Positions 6,066 to 6,883 of a stretch of 6,883 bases of DNA are shown in pieces. Position 1 is the first letter of the stretch. Each line of letters begins with the position of its first letter. Source of the DNA: a bacterium (GTDB lineage Bacteria > Latescibacterota > UBA2968); assembly GCA_027296045.1 (NCBI GenBank), contig JAPUJS010000556.1, positions 1-6,883 of the forward strand. The letters run 5' to 3'. The notes beneath the pieces are model-generated. The model ran no database searches and was not told the DNA's origin. It saw nothing but the letters and a program-made list of their open reading frames with translations. The position numbers were made by a program, and so were the translations under genes.

Positions 6066-6072
6066 CCTCCTA
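6066..6072 (-). promoter_or_regulatory. Orphan Shine-Dalgarno overlapping the deformylase stop
   Basis: The minus strand reads TAGGAGG, with TAG being the stop of the deformylase-like gene. The same seven bases occur at the NIPSNAP/ASST-like junction, where they serve the next gene. Here no ATG or plausible coding frame follows within about 150 bases; the next gene starts beyond two repeat modules. It may be a chance match or a leftover from an operon that was tighter before the repeats arrived. Confidence 0.4.
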
Positions 6073-6570
6073 TTCTAACAGCGCTCTCTGACTCCGCAAT
6101 GCAATCGCCCGATCATCCATCGCCCGATTTACAGCTAAGATGCCATCTAAATGATCCACCTCATGTTGCAGCAACTCCGACAAGTCATCTTCCAGGTCCC
6201 AGCTCTGTTCCTCCCAATTCAGATCTCGAAATCGAATCCGGCATCGCCTGTGCCGCTGAACCCGCACGAGCAGCTCTGGAAAACTCATACAATCGTCCCA
6301 CAGCGTCATCATCTCGTCGCTCAATTCATCAAACACCGGATTGATAAACACCACCGGTTCATCAATCTCCATATACACCACCCGCTTCATTGCCCCACTC
6401 TGAGGCGCTGCAATCGCCCGTCCAGCATTCCACCTGGCCCGAAAGTCCCGCATCGTATCGTGTAAGTCCTGCACCACTTTCCGAACACTCTCCAGCTCAT
6501 CTTTCTGGACCGGCTCACAAACCTCATACAGTTTTGGATTGCCCAGCAACAAAATCTCTCGAACAGCCAT
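6070..6570 (-). CDS. def: Peptide deformylase homologue with altered motif 2
   Basis: Peptide deformylase removes the N-formyl group from nascent proteins using a metal held by one Cys and two His. The 166-residue length is normal. Motif 1 is GRAIAAPQ (50-57; usual form G-x-G-h-A-A-x-Q), motif 2 is DDCMS (92-96; usual E-G-C-h-S), and motif 3 is HEVDH (136-140), followed by LDGIL. The metal ligands Cys94, His136, His140 and the catalytic Glu137 are all present, so the protein is probably a metalloenzyme. The changed Glu-Gly and the missing second Gly of motif 1 place it away from the housekeeping enzymes. A GAGGTGA (6577-6583) lies 6 bases before the ATG. It follows a dioxygenase gene by 60 bases, with no fmt or translation genes nearby. 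It is best read as an accessory paralogue, perhaps acting on small formamides or amides (inference). Confidence 0.88.
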   Translation of the reverse strand: MAVREILLLGNPKLYEVCEPVQKDELESVRKVVQDLHDTMRDFRARWNAGRAIAAPQSGAMKRVVYMEIDEPVVFINPVFDELSDEMMTLWDDCMSFPELLVRVQRHRRCRIRFRDLNWEEQSWDLEDDLSELLQHEVDHLDGILAVNRAMDDRAIALRSQRALLE

Positions 6571-6630
6571 AACAAATCACCTCGCAGAGGACGATTCTAT
6601 TTCCCCAACCAGAATGCATACAAATCCTTA

Positions 6631-6883
6631 TTACTTGTGCGTAGTGGGCGCGTTCGACCACCGGAGCCGGGCACGATTGGGCTGCGCATCGGCTTCTCTG
6701 GCCACCCGCTCCACATCGGCCACCCACGCCTCACAATCGGGCGTCTCCAGGGCCGAATTGGATCGACACCGGGCCACAAAACCCGGCACATACCATCGCC
6801 CGGTCGGCTGGCCCATCGCCTGATATCTCAAATCCATACTCCACCGCACCGTATCCGTCTCGTTCACCAACGAACCGTGCGGC
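6631..6883 (-). CDS. PhyH (phytanoyl-CoA dioxygenase)-like protein, C-terminal end (5' truncated)
   Basis: The frame is open to the right edge, so only the last 83 residues are seen. They begin PHGSLVNETDTVRW and continue SMDLRYQAMGQPTGRWYVPGF. In PhyH-type Fe(II)/2-oxoglutarate dioxygenases the distal iron-ligand His is followed 11 residues later by the Arg that binds the 2-oxoglutarate carboxylate. Here H (codon 6877-6879) and R in VRW have exactly that spacing, and the RWSxDLRYQ-TGR signature is typical of bacterial members. The proximal HxD pair lies outside the window. The enzymes are cytoplasmic and hydroxylate lipids, amino acids or secondary metabolites; the substrate here is unknown. 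The tail is hydrophilic and ends in PTTHK before TAA. It lies 60 bases before the deformylase-like gene on the same strand, consistent with co-transcription. A TTG at 6870 is internal, not a start. Confidence 0.82.
   Translation of the reverse strand, partial: PHGSLVNETDTVRWSMDLRYQAMGQPTGRWYVPGFVARCRSNSALETPDCEAWVADVERVAREADAQPNRARLRWSNAPTTHK

Larger units (their letters stand above)
5896..6069. other. Repeat-filled gap between deformylase-like and NIPSNAP genes
   Basis: The 174 bases hold two head-to-tail GCTGGATC-headed repeats (5916-5963 and 5980-6025). An orphan AGGAGG touches the deformylase stop, and there is a T6 run on the minus strand (6040-6045). No gene is visible. There is no strong hairpin before the T-run, so a terminator is not supported. 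The gap looks like an insertion of repeat modules into a formerly tight operon (inference). Confidence 0.5.

Overview
The window looks like an accessory region of an uncultivated, moderately GC-rich bacterium, probably marine or host-associated. The gene repertoire is what one meets in Latescibacterota- or Poribacteria-like genomes: a PhyH-type dioxygenase, a divergent peptide deformylase, NIPSNAP, an arylsulfotransferase-like propeller, a neutral-ceramidase-family protein and a Gfo/Idh/MocA oxidoreductase. The many short intergenic repeats fit as well. This taxonomic guess rests on gene content and style only and is weak.

Layout, left to right. Positions 1-1128 (+) hold the C-terminal half of a MacB/FtsX-type ABC transporter permease whose start lies off the left edge. 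It converges on a block of six genes, all on the minus strand. In order of transcription (right to left) these are: the C-terminal end of a PhyH-like Fe(II)/2-oxoglutarate dioxygenase (6631-6883, start off the right edge); a peptide-deformylase homologue with an altered motif 2 (6070-6570); a NIPSNAP protein (5575-5895); a six-bladed arylsulfotransferase-like propeller (4125-5558); a neutral/alkaline ceramidase-family protein (2740-4083); and a Gfo/Idh/MocA oxidoreductase (1160-2242).

Spacing suggests a tight core. NIPSNAP and the propeller are separated by 16 nt, and the NIPSNAP stop codon is embedded in the next gene's Shine-Dalgarno. The propeller and the ceramidase-like gene are 41 nt apart. 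The dioxygenase and deformylase are 60 nt apart. Two larger gaps interrupt the block: 174 nt (5896-6069) and 497 nt (2243-2739). Both carry short dispersed repeats. A repeat beginning GCTGGATC (+ strand) ends 18 nt upstream of the oxidoreductase start and 20 nt upstream of the NIPSNAP start. The larger gap also holds two CCCCTTTT/AAAAGGGG palindromes, a 12-bp direct repeat and, at its ceramidase edge, six evenly spaced G-tracts on the transcribed strand.

How the genes work together is inference. The enzymes suggest oxidative, hydrolytic and perhaps sulfuryl-transfer chemistry on a lipid-like or sulfated small molecule, but no substrate can be read from the sequence. The propeller and the ceramidase-like protein both lack a visible signal peptide, although characterised relatives are exported. 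The ceramidase-like protein also appears to lack the family's active-site serine. The permease on the opposite strand need not belong to the same system.
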